Origin: a virus
IMG/VR virus record: IMGVR_UViG_3300020198_000013
Location: 1-64,000 of that record
Strand: one strand, 5' to 3'
Length of the DNA: 64,000 bases
Shown here: piece after piece, positions 52,713-60,646 of the stretch
How the letters are laid out: every line of letters starts with the position of its first letter
Numbering within the stretch: the stretch's first letter is position 1
The notes under the pieces: model-generated
What the model was told of the DNA's origin: nothing
The model's database searches: none
What the model saw: only the letters and a program-made list of their open reading frames with translations
Made by a program: the position numbers and the translations under genes

Positions 52713-53430
52713 TACTATACATAAATATTTAGTAAGTAATTATATGCCATTAATGATTGGTGTTATAAGAAAAATGAAAAATAAGGGACTGATACCGCAA
52801 GATATGTCTCATTTGAGTCCAGATGAGTTATTTCTTGATCTTTATGAACCAGCTGTTCATGGTTTGATGAAGTCAATTCATACTTATGATCCTAATAAAC
52901 TATCTTTAAAAACCGGTAATAAAAAAAGTTTTATAGCACATGCTTGGAGCACGATAAGTGGAATAGTATCCGATCATCTTAAAAATAAAAACATAGCATC
53001 TGCAGATGTGAATTTAGCTAGAATTAATCAAGCTAAAAAAGAAAACGCATCAACTCAAACTATTGGTATTAAAGGACAAGGCATAGGTAGAGAGGTAGCA
53101 GAACATCTAGGCGGAACTGTTGGAGAAGAAGGAGAGGGGGTCGGTGGAGTTTCAGTTATTAGAAATCCAGAGCAAGAATTTGCAACAAGACTATCTCCAG
53201 AAGCTAAAAATATCCTCCAAGCAAAAATAGATAAAGCAAAAGCTAAACTTGGAGAAAAAACACAAACATCGTCAGATCAACCACCCGCCTTACCTTCACA
53301 GGTAAAGGAACCTTCTTCAACAGAGCCTCAAAAACCAAAGTTAATAATAAGACGCATGGCAAAACCAGATCAAGTTGATCGCATGGAAAGAATAGATGCT
53401 GCAAAAGCAGCATCTAAGAAGCCGGAGTAA
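52702..53430 (+). CDS. Protein with sigma-70 region 2-like domain
   Basis: 242 residues from ATG 52702 (GAGG upstream; an ATG at 52696 is too close to the SD). Residues ~5-100 resemble sigma region 2 in order and spacing: YMPLMIGVIRKMKNKGLIPQ, LSPDELFLDLYEPAVHGLMK, SIHTYDPNKLS, then KSFIAHAWSTISGIVSDHLK (compare 'eGYxGLmxAixxyDP...F.tYA...IrgaI.D.lR'). The C-terminal half is disordered and ends with KPKLIIRRMAKP, a motif shared with the 55960 product. It may direct late transcription or be a structural protein that borrowed the fold. It overlaps the previous gene. Confidence 0.45.
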   Translation: MDDNTIHKYLVSNYMPLMIGVIRKMKNKGLIPQDMSHLSPDELFLDLYEPAVHGLMKSIHTYDPNKLSLKTGNKKSFIAHAWSTISGIVSDHLKNKNIASADVNLARINQAKKENASTQTIGIKGQGIGREVAEHLGGTVGEEGEGVGGVSVIRNPEQEFATRLSPEAKNILQAKIDKAKAKLGEKTQTSSDQPPALPSQVKEPSSTEPQKPKLIIRRMAKPDQVDRMERIDAAKAASKKPE

Positions 53431-53433
53431 TAA

Positions 53434-54267
53434 ATGTCAATTACAGATTCTCAATACAATCCGCCGTTTCCTCATGCTGAGCTGAATCAAGAAACACCTC
53501 ATCCAGGGCGATATCTATCGCTTCCAACTGCTCAGACTTTAAGAAACACTAGTCTATTTGGAATACCGTTAAGATCTTCTTTGACAAATCAAGAAATGAG
53601 TGATGCTACTTTAGAAGATTATATTTTAAAATCAATATCTCAATTAGAGCACGAGTTAAACATATTCATAACACCTGTTCAATTTGAAGAGCGACATGAT
53701 TATATTCGTAAGTTGTTTCAAAATTCTTATGCTTTTTTAAAATTAAATAATGCTCCAATTTTAAATGTTCAACAAGTTAGACTTAGTTTTAGCAACCAAC
53801 AAGATCCACAACCAGCTTTTATAGAATTTCCATTAGAACATGTTTATGTGGATGCTCAAGAAGGTGGAATAAGACTTGTTCCAGCGTATGGGACATCTGT
53901 TTCTGGTTTTTTATTATCTGCCTTTGCTGGTGCGCAGATGCATGCTTTAATAGCAGCTGGATTAGATGTTTTTCCAGGAGCCGTTAGAGTTAGATACAGA
54001 GCAGGCTTTGATAAAGATAAGGTGCCTGCTGTTATAGTTGGAATAGTAGAAAAACAAGCAGCATTGTTTGCACTTACGACAATTGCACCACTCATATTTC
54101 CGTATAATTCAGTAAGCATAGGCATAGACGGCGTTAGCCAAGGCGTCGGTACACTTGGGCCTAATTTCTTACAAGCAAGAATACAGGAACTTCGTCAACA
54201 AATACAAGAAGAAAAAGAAGCAGCTAAGACATATTATTTAAAACGTACTTTGATTGATTTTATTTAA
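53434..54267 (+). CDS. Head-tail connector/neck-type protein
   Basis: 277 residues. A central part has INVEs typical of connector adaptors: helices (LEDYILKSISQLEHELNIFI, ERHDYIRKLFQNSYAFLKLN), a beta segment (AFIEFPLEHVYVDAQEGGIR), and VRVRYRAGFDKDKVPAVIVG followed by helix AALFALTTIAPLIF. That last pattern ('v.Y.aGF ... vP..i...i...aa') is common in gp6-like head-completion proteins. The C-terminus is a coiled coil. It may sit between portal and tail. SD GGAG lies upstream. Confidence 0.5.
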   Translation: MSITDSQYNPPFPHAELNQETPHPGRYLSLPTAQTLRNTSLFGIPLRSSLTNQEMSDATLEDYILKSISQLEHELNIFITPVQFEERHDYIRKLFQNSYAFLKLNNAPILNVQQVRLSFSNQQDPQPAFIEFPLEHVYVDAQEGGIRLVPAYGTSVSGFLLSAFAGAQMHALIAAGLDVFPGAVRVRYRAGFDKDKVPAVIVGIVEKQAALFALTTIAPLIFPYNSVSIGIDGVSQGVGTLGPNFLQARIQELRQQIQEEKEAAKTYYLKRTLIDFI

Positions 54268-54276
54268 AGGTGTAAA

Positions 54277-54966
54277 ATGACTGTTAAAAAAAAGTCTAAG
54301 AAAATAAATAAAGTTGAGATAAAAAATCCAGATGGTTCTATTTCTAGATACCCAGGTAAAGAACCGCTGATCAAACCTAAAAAAGATCTTTCTAAAACAA
54401 TTTTAGAAAGATGGGAACTTATAAAAGCTGCATTAAATCACGAAGACTCGTTTTTGCCAATGATAAGTCGACAAGCGGTTGTTGATATGAATAAGACGCC
54501 CGAGCAAGATGCCAAAGAGCAAGTGCCAGCGCAGCAAGAACAAGAATCTCAAGAAGACAAGCCTCAAGAAGACAAACCTCAAGAAGAGCAGCCTCAAGAA
54601 GAGCAAGGATCAGACAGCCAAGATCCTGAATACGATGAACAAAAATTAATTGAAATGCTTCAGCAGGAAGGATATTCCGATCAGGAAATAGCTCATATAG
54701 TTCATGGCCATGTTCCATCTCAACCTTCGCCAGAGGAACTTAAAAATATAGAACAGCATCAAAAACTTAGTCATAAAGATGATCTTCATGATGTTACAAT
54801 TGATCATCAAAAAGCAAACCACGATATAGAGTTGGATCATAAAAAAAGAATGCTAGATCTAGAGCGCGAGCATGCTAAAAAAGAAAAAGAAATGAGATTA
54901 AAGCATTTGGAAGAAGAATTAAAAACAAAATTAGAGCACCTAAAAAATAAACAATCACAACTATGA
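54277..54966 (+). CDS. Gln/Glu-rich coiled-coil protein
   Basis: 229 residues. The basic N-terminus (MTVKKKSKKINKVEIKNPDG) precedes a globular helical part (TILERWELIKAALNHEDSFL). A Gln/Glu/Pro low-complexity linker with repeated EDKPQEE units is followed by a small helix pair (EMLQQEGYSDQEIAHIVHGH) and a long terminal coiled coil (LDLEREHAKKEKEMRLKHLE). SD AAAGGTG is present. It is the last gene before a TATAAT box. It is probably a virion or assembly protein, family unknown. Confidence 0.5.
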   Translation: MTVKKKSKKINKVEIKNPDGSISRYPGKEPLIKPKKDLSKTILERWELIKAALNHEDSFLPMISRQAVVDMNKTPEQDAKEQVPAQQEQESQEDKPQEDKPQEEQPQEEQGSDSQDPEYDEQKLIEMLQQEGYSDQEIAHIVHGHVPSQPSPEELKNIEQHQKLSHKDDLHDVTIDHQKANHDIELDHKKRMLDLEREHAKKEKEMRLKHLEEELKTKLEHLKNKQSQL

Positions 54967-54974
54967 TATTGCTG

Positions 54975-54980
54975 TATAAT
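54975..54980 (+). promoter_or_regulatory. Candidate -10 (TGTATAAT)
   Basis: TATAAT preceded directly by TG lies 24 bp before the GTG start at 55004, in the 37-bp intergenic space. Confidence 0.35.
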
Positions 54981-55003
54981 CATATAGTATAAAAAGGTGT
55001 CTT

Positions 55004-55957
55004 GTGGAGAGGTTAATTAAATCAAAAAATGGTCAATGGTCATTGATAAAGGTGGCCGATGAAGTTAAAAATAGAATAGCTGAAAAGGTGTCTAGAATGG
55101 CCGAACAAGGTCAGGGAGATGTCAAAGCAAACACCTCAGAAAGCATTTACAACATCCCTAAAGAAGCAAAGGATTTCAATCCTCATATTCATTTATTTCA
55201 TCCCAACGCATCAGATCCTCTTCATAGATTAAATCAAGATGAGTGGCATAGTCATTTTCAAAACATGATGCAAAATGATAAATTAAACACTGATCAAATA
55301 GATACTCTGGAGGCAGAAAATAAGCGTCGTGACAATGTTATCCACATGGCGAATCAAAAAAAATCAAAAAAACCAGTCTTTGATCCAAGAGCTATAAAAA
55401 GAGGCGAGTCTGATGTAAGATTTGACAATGTAGATTATAAAGTGCGTATAGAAAGAGATTTTGGAGACATAGATAGAATGTCTCCCGAAGATAGAGAAAA
55501 AATTAAACAACAACACAACCTATCTACAGAAAACATAATGCAAAGAAAAGAACAACAAGAAAAGCAGCAAGCAAAAAATAAAGAACTTGCAGATAGCCAC
55601 GCTGCTGAAGTTGAAAGAGTCAAGCATGAAAAGTTTAAAGAAGCTCAAAAATCAATAATGAAAAATTTACCACTTAACGATAAAAAACAAATGGATGACC
55701 TTTATAAAAGAATATCCGGCAGTAAGGATCTTGCAGACAAAATATCAAGATACCTTCACATTGTACATGAAGTCAAACCAGATGGATCTGTTGCAAATAT
55801 TTCTTACCATCTTAAAAATCATGCTAGTGAACAGTTAAACGACTTCGTCACATCAATGCGCGGCGACAATGCTCCGTACACTGAAAATAGATTTGTAGGA
55901 TTAGACGATGTAAATCCACATGACACACCTAACTTGATTGATAAAAAGGGAGCTTGA
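55004..55957 (+). CDS. Virion-region protein with N-terminal GQWSL tag
   Basis: 317 residues from GTG 55004 (AAAGGTG upstream). The first 20 residues, beginning M-E-R-L-I-K-S-K-N-G-Q-W-S-L, nearly match the start of the next protein. The rest is charged and helical, with a His-containing segment (NPHIHLFHPNASDPLHRLNQ) and a domain after residue ~215 (KNLPLNDKKQMDDLYKRISG, IVHEVKPDGSVANISYHLKN). The function is unknown. The shared tag suggests common targeting, for example to the prohead. Confidence 0.5.
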   Translation: MERLIKSKNGQWSLIKVADEVKNRIAEKVSRMAEQGQGDVKANTSESIYNIPKEAKDFNPHIHLFHPNASDPLHRLNQDEWHSHFQNMMQNDKLNTDQIDTLEAENKRRDNVIHMANQKKSKKPVFDPRAIKRGESDVRFDNVDYKVRIERDFGDIDRMSPEDREKIKQQHNLSTENIMQRKEQQEKQQAKNKELADSHAAEVERVKHEKFKEAQKSIMKNLPLNDKKQMDDLYKRISGSKDLADKISRYLHIVHEVKPDGSVANISYHLKNHASEQLNDFVTSMRGDNAPYTENRFVGLDDVNPHDTPNLIDKKGA

Positions 55958-55959
55958 TA

Positions 55960-56508
55960 ATGGAAAAGTTGATAAAATCAAAAAATGGTCAATGGTCTTT
56001 AACAAAAGCAAAAGACTCCTCTGGAGACAACGACAACAACGAGATGCTAATGTCTCAACTTAAGCAGATTGTTCACCATGTTAAAGAATTGAATTCAAAC
56101 ATAGATAGATCGGGCAATGAGCCTGATTGGGTAAATGCTAAAATCACAGAGGCAGCAAAAGCATTGTCAGATGTTGCTCATTATATCGACGGTCTTAAAG
56201 ATGTTAAAAAGACCGAAGAAATGAAAAAAAATATGAATGATGATATGGAAAAAGAAATAAGAAGATTGCAAGCCAATAAAGATGCTGCTGGTAACTTTAT
56301 AAGACCTAGAGTCAAACCCGGTAAAGCAAATAGATTTATGCATGGTGGAGTTCAAGGTTGGAATCTATTTGATGAAAGAGTAGATGAAAAAATGCAAGGT
56401 AAGAAACCTAAAAAAGAGTCAACTGATAAAGCAAAAAGCATTCAACAACCAAATACTAAACCAAAAATAGTAATCAGAAGAAAAAAACCTAGCACAACTG
56501 AGGAGTGA
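55960..56508 (+). CDS. Virion-region protein with N-terminal GQWSL tag and IRR tail
   Basis: 182 residues from ATG 55960 with GGGAG upstream (an in-frame TTG at 55954 is less likely). It starts MEKLIKSKNGQWSLTKAKD. A helical body (MLMSQLKQIVHHVKELNSNI; EAAKALSDVAHYIDGLKDVK) follows. A GNFIRPRVKPGKANRFMHGG segment is then seen, and the C-terminus is TKPKIVIRRKKP, resembling the end of the sigma-like protein. The gene is coupled to its neighbours. The function is unknown. Confidence 0.5.
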   Translation: MEKLIKSKNGQWSLTKAKDSSGDNDNNEMLMSQLKQIVHHVKELNSNIDRSGNEPDWVNAKITEAAKALSDVAHYIDGLKDVKKTEEMKKNMNDDMEKEIRRLQANKDAAGNFIRPRVKPGKANRFMHGGVQGWNLFDERVDEKMQGKKPKKESTDKAKSIQQPNTKPKIVIRRKKPSTTEE

Positions 56509-56511
56509 TTT

Positions 56512-59217
56512 GTGTTTCAGAAGGATGAGGAGACAATCGACGTATTATCGACCCGTCATCTTGGTCTTATTCCAGAAGGCCATCCTGATCGTAAAAAAAT
56601 AGCTCAGCATATTAATAATCTAAGAACATCAAATCCAAATGAAGCAAGACGTTTGTATGATCGTTTCATAAGTGGTGGCGGTAGCTACATCAAAGATAAA
56701 TCTGAAATTAATATTAAAGTAAATAAATCAGAAAATAATATTAATTTAACTTTAAAAAATCATTTTGAAGGTTCTTCTACTTCTCCAACTGAGTACCACT
56801 ATTCGGTTCACAAAAATGGTGATGAAATTGGTCGTGCAATTGTCTTTGATAAAGACCCAAGATCAATACACTCTCAAGGCAAAGAAGGTGCTTCTTTAAA
56901 AGATATAAGAATAAAACCAGAACATCATGGCAAAGGATACTCTGAGCACATAATCAATTCACTTGTTGAAAAACATGGTCCACTTGCGTCCGATAGTAGA
57001 GGAAATATATCCGAAGCCGGACATAAGATGTTTAGTAAATATGGTTCTTCAATAAAATCAAAAGAAAATAAAGATTTATATATGTTTGGAGGATCTGTGA
57101 AAAAATATTTATCTACTGAAAAATTACCTTTGTATTCTGAGTACATAGAACCGCTACAAAAGGGCGAGAAGTTTCCTCATTTTTTGAATTTCATGGGTAA
57201 CCACCCTAAAGCTCGAGAAACAGCTCAATGGGTTGATGAAAATATAAAACACAGAAATTTGGCTGAGTTAGCTATGCGTCATGCAAAAACTAAGCCAGAG
57301 GGTCTTAACGACGAAGAAAAAACTCACATTAAGCACTTTAATGATTCACTGCATATGCCAGAAGTTCAAAAGGCTGCCGGTTCGATAACAAGTCAGCATG
57401 ATTTTTCTAGTGGAATTGAGCTATTGAAAGAAGCGGAATCTGCTTATCAAAAAAGACATGCAAAAGAAGCTCCTACGTTAGTTTCGACGGAAGGAGAAAA
57501 GTTATTAGATTTTGGCGATGGAGTTGGTGTTTATAGACTTCCGTTAAATGCAGACCGTAAAAATAAAAACGAAGCCACAGCTATGGGCCATTGTGCTACT
57601 CCACATAAAGGCGGGGAGTTGTGGTCTATTAGACGTGACCACGGTAATGGAATGGTTGAACCTTTAATATCCATATCGCACGAAGGCGGCTATCTTGGTG
57701 AAATGAAAGGAAAACATAATTGGAAGCCATCAGCAAAACATCACGGACATATTGCTAAGTTGTTGGCGTCCGATAAAATTAAAGGGTTTGTTGGAGGAGG
57801 GTATGCTCCAGAAAGCAACTTTGAAATTTCTGATTTAAGTGAAGGATTTAAGAATAAATTATTAGAATATAAGCCATCTTTAATTCAAAAAGTTTATAAA
57901 GAAAATTTGCCAGAAGGGTTTCAAGGAGACTATAATCATACTCCTGAAATTAAAAGTATTTTTAGTACAAGTGATTTAGCTGCTCAACAAAAATATTTAG
58001 CAAAAATTAGTGAAAATACGGACCAGCGTAGACGTGTTCTCTGGAGCGCAGCAACAAACCCACACACACACCCAGACATTCTTCACAAACTAGCAGAAGA
58101 CTCTGACCAAGATGTTGTCTGGAGCGTATCACATAACCCAAATACACATCCAGATACTCTCCACAAACTAGCAGAAGACTCTGACTACGGTGTTCTCTGG
58201 AGCGTATCAACAAACCCAAATACACATCCAGATACTCTTCACAAACTAGCAGAAGACCCTGGATACGAGTTACGCGAAAACGTAGCACTACACCCAAATA
58301 CACATCCAGATACTCTCCACAAACTAGCAGAAGACCCTTATGTTCGCAAAAGCGTAGCAACAAACCCACAATTCAAAAATTTACCGCTAGAAATACAACA
58401 AAAAGTAAGACCACTTGTAAATACACCTATTCAAAAAATTATTGCTATGATTAATGATGGAGAAAATAACCCAGACCCTGCTCATGAAGCAACAGAAGAG
58501 CTAAAATTACGCCGTCAAGAAAAATACGACAAAATTCTTTCTCCAGAAGGAAACTTAAGTGATATTCAGCATTTATCTGAATCACACAATAATAATATTG
58601 CAAGACGAGCTAGAAATGAATTAAAACGCAGAGGATTACAAAAATCAGATCTTGAGCATAGTTTAGAATTTGCTAAAAAATACAAATCTTTAGCCAAGCA
58701 TGCAGTAGATCAAGGAGACAAAGAAGGTGCTACTAAATATATGAAATCTTTATTAATTCATTTACAAAAAAGTTATCAATTTTTAAACAATGAAAGATTT
58801 GAAAAATCTCAAAAAAATCACCCTAAAGGTGGTCTTTCTAGAAAAGAAGCTAAAAAACACGGAATACATGCCGGCATAGAAACACACGATGAAGTTAAGA
58901 GAAAAGGTGGAGTAAGCAAACTATCTAACAAAACATCTGCTCGACGTAGAAGTTTTTGTGCTCGCCACTGTGGGATGAAGCGCAAGTTTCCTAAAGCATA
59001 CAAAGATAGGCAGTCAAAAGGAAACAAAGCACTCCGCGTATGGCATTGTGGATCTTGTTCTAATTGGCTTAAGAAATCAATTGGAGCAGATGATACAATA
59101 AAATTCTATGAAGATCAAGACAATTTAATAATAGAATTTGACAATGATGTTCCACATGAAATAGAAACACTTGTCGTCGCATCTATTCTAGCTAAAGGAT
59201 TTAAAGAAAATGAATAA
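56512..59217 (+). CDS. Multidomain protein: GNAT-like, PcfJ-like, LRV repeats, Cys/basic C-terminus
   Basis: 901 residues from GTG 56512 (GAGGAG upstream). Residues ~75-190 resemble a GNAT acetyltransferase (LKDIRIKPEHHGKGYSEHII). Residues ~320-460 carry a MGHCATPHKGGELWSIRRDH motif like the MGHC core of PcfJ-type proteins. Residues ~509-620 are four ~26-residue leucine-rich-repeat-variant units (NPNTHPDTLHKLAEDSD). The C-terminal ~130 residues include KGGLSRKEAKKHGIHAG and a basic Cys-rich RRRSFCARHCGMKRKFPKAY plus WHCGSCSNWLKK segment, a type found in other phage virion proteins. It overlaps the next gene by 8 bp. The combined role is unknown. Confidence 0.55.
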   Translation: MFQKDEETIDVLSTRHLGLIPEGHPDRKKIAQHINNLRTSNPNEARRLYDRFISGGGSYIKDKSEINIKVNKSENNINLTLKNHFEGSSTSPTEYHYSVHKNGDEIGRAIVFDKDPRSIHSQGKEGASLKDIRIKPEHHGKGYSEHIINSLVEKHGPLASDSRGNISEAGHKMFSKYGSSIKSKENKDLYMFGGSVKKYLSTEKLPLYSEYIEPLQKGEKFPHFLNFMGNHPKARETAQWVDENIKHRNLAELAMRHAKTKPEGLNDEEKTHIKHFNDSLHMPEVQKAAGSITSQHDFSSGIELLKEAESAYQKRHAKEAPTLVSTEGEKLLDFGDGVGVYRLPLNADRKNKNEATAMGHCATPHKGGELWSIRRDHGNGMVEPLISISHEGGYLGEMKGKHNWKPSAKHHGHIAKLLASDKIKGFVGGGYAPESNFEISDLSEGFKNKLLEYKPSLIQKVYKENLPEGFQGDYNHTPEIKSIFSTSDLAAQQKYLAKISENTDQRRRVLWSAATNPHTHPDILHKLAEDSDQDVVWSVSHNPNTHPDTLHKLAEDSDYGVLWSVSTNPNTHPDTLHKLAEDPGYELRENVALHPNTHPDTLHKLAEDPYVRKSVATNPQFKNLPLEIQQKVRPLVNTPIQKIIAMINDGENNPDPAHEATEELKLRRQEKYDKILSPEGNLSDIQHLSESHNNNIARRARNELKRRGLQKSDLEHSLEFAKKYKSLAKHAVDQGDKEGATKYMKSLLIHLQKSYQFLNNERFEKSQKNHPKGGLSRKEAKKHGIHAGIETHDEVKRKGGVSKLSNKTSARRRSFCARHCGMKRKFPKAYKDRQSKGNKALRVWHCGSCSNWLKKSIGADDTIKFYEDQDNLIIEFDNDVPHEIETLVVASILAKGFKENE
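58036..58374 (+). repeat. 78-bp tandem repeats encoding LRV units
   Basis: Four tandem units, three of 78 bp and one of 72 bp, share a nearly identical core (aatacacatccagatact). They encode 26-residue leucine-rich repeat variant units within the 901-residue protein. High DNA identity suggests recent expansion. Confidence 0.8.
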
Positions 59218-59857
59218 AGAATTAATAGAACTTTATAAATCAAAACCAGAACTAATAGACGAGCACAAGAAACTTGTTCAAGTTCTTCGCCACGGCACCG
59301 ATACTGAACAAAAAAAAGAAGCAGAACGTCAGCTAAAAGAACTTAAAGAAATGTTAAATAAAGAAGAGAAAAACTCTGATGATAAAAAAACACACTTGTC
59401 TACAGATGGAAAAACCTTTATCAATGGTTCTAGCATTAAAAAAATCTTAGATAGAGGGGTGAAGAATGGAGTGCAAACAAGAACATATGAAATGCATGAT
59501 GGATCTGTAAAAGAAGCATACTTTCCCCACTATGAAGAATTAAAAAATTCTCCTAATCATTATCAATTAAGTAAACTAACTAAAGAAGAATTAGAAAAAA
59601 GATGCTGGGAAGGATACAGACCCGTTGCCGGTAAAAAGCCGTATGAAAAGGGCTCTTGCGAACCTGTGTCAAAGCAAGAAGTGTTAAAAATAGAAAAAAA
59701 TGGCCAATGGTCTCTTGATAAGAGCAATAATATAAAACCTTTTGGTGAAAATATATTTGATACTACAGCAAATATTCAAAGAAAAGCTAAAAGACTTGGT
59801 GAGGTTCAAGAAGGAGTGGGTGCTAATCAAGCTGTTCATCCGTTCACAGGCCTTTGA
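59210..59857 (+). CDS. Virion-region protein with internal GQWSL tag, ending at an in-frame UGA
   Basis: 215 residues. A helical Lys/Glu N-terminus is followed by a domain (FINGSSIKKILDRGVKNGVQ; EMHDGSVKEAYFPHYEELKN; CWEGYRPVAGKKPYEKGSCE). The tag KNGQWSLDK lies at ~164-172. The frame stops at TGA 59855-59857 after VHPFTGL, but continues open without another stop to 60154. Homology of the downstream part to known proteins is not recognised. The true product could be 215 or, with read-through, 314 residues. It overlaps the preceding gene by 8 bp. Confidence 0.6.
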   Translation: MNKELIELYKSKPELIDEHKKLVQVLRHGTDTEQKKEAERQLKELKEMLNKEEKNSDDKKTHLSTDGKTFINGSSIKKILDRGVKNGVQTRTYEMHDGSVKEAYFPHYEELKNSPNHYQLSKLTKEELEKRCWEGYRPVAGKKPYEKGSCEPVSKQEVLKIEKNGQWSLDKSNNIKPFGENIFDTTANIQRKAKRLGEVQEGVGANQAVHPFTGL

Positions 59858-60154
59858 GGAACTGCTAATGAACAAGCAAAAAGAAAATCTCAAGAAGACA
59901 TTGAACAAAGCAAGAAAAAAGTAACTTCATACGATTTTTCTGGCGTCAAGCCAGAGCACCATGCTCAGGTTGTGGAAAGAATCAAAGCAGGAGAGGGTAT
60001 CGAGACTTTATCTGAACTTGGTTTGAAACAAATTATAAGCGATTCTGCTAGTGTTAAAAGAAAAGAAAAAGCTAGTAGAAAAAGAAAAAATAAATCAATT
60101 GATTTAGGTGTTCTAAAACTTAAAAAAAAGAAAAAACCTAAAAATAATATATGA
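59858..60154 (+). other. In-frame continuation after UGA (read-through extension or broken gene end)
   Basis: Ninety-eight sense codons follow the TGA in the same frame, then a final TGA at 60152-60154. The encoded sequence has normal composition for this region (SYDFSGVKPEHHAQVVERIK, AGEGIETLSELGLKQIISDS, then a Lys/Arg-rich tail). No start codon with an SD serves it; the first candidate is GTG 59972. A nonsense mutation, a base-calling error or UGA read-through would all fit. Confidence 0.5.
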
Positions 60155-60163
60155 TATTATAAT
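60152..60163 (+). promoter_or_regulatory. AT-rich -10-like element (TGATATTATAAT)
   Basis: TGATATTATAAT lies 27-38 bp before the next ATG at 60190, in a short intergenic space with AAAGG upstream of the start. It is a weak match to the extended -10 class. Confidence 0.3.
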
Positions 60164-60189
60164 TAATAATATTAATAAAGGTTTGTTTT

Positions 60190-60612
60190 ATGAACGATGA
60201 CAAAATAGATGATCTTAAAAAAGAAATGTCAGACGTAAGATATACCACGTCTCAAATAAATGAAAAAGTTAATGATATTAAATTAGATATTGCTTCTCAT
60301 GTTGCTGATTTTCGTGAACAAGTTGTAACACAAAAACACATGCAAGAAAATCTAAGCATGATTGCCAAGGCTCTTCAACAGAACACAGATAGTTTAATAG
60401 AACATATGGCAAGAACAAAGACAAATGAAGTTGCCATAGAAGAATTAAAAAACATATCCATCAATATTGATAAAAGATTAAGTCCATTAGAGATAAGTCA
60501 GATAGAAAAAAATACAATAAATAAAATATGGAAAAAAATAGGCTGGGCAATAGGAACAATTGCCACTCTAGTGTCTTTCGTGTATACAATATTTAATATT
60601 TTATCAAAATGA
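60190..60612 (+). CDS. Coiled-coil protein with C-terminal membrane anchor, XhlA-like
   Basis: 140 residues. A long charged coiled coil (residues ~1-105) is followed by a basic segment NKIWKKIGW and a hydrophobic helix (AIGTIATLVSFVYTIFNIL) at the C-terminus. This layout resembles XhlA/haemolysin-type phage proteins that work with a holin. It could equally be a membrane-docking virion protein. A second tail-anchored coiled-coil gene follows. No endolysin was found nearby. Confidence 0.5.
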   Translation: MNDDKIDDLKKEMSDVRYTTSQINEKVNDIKLDIASHVADFREQVVTQKHMQENLSMIAKALQQNTDSLIEHMARTKTNEVAIEELKNISINIDKRLSPLEISQIEKNTINKIWKKIGWAIGTIATLVSFVYTIFNILSK

Positions 60613-60646
60613 GTATAATTATGTTGATCATTGGAGATGTTTTTAA

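Noticed and set aside
58036-58374. CRISPR array
   Set aside because: The regular ~78-bp repeats are in-frame coding repeats (LRV units) without unique spacers.
59742-59924. 60-codon ORF in another frame across the UGA of the 59210 gene
   Set aside because: The in-frame continuation of the 59210 frame explains the region better. This ORF mostly overlaps the confident gene and has no good start.
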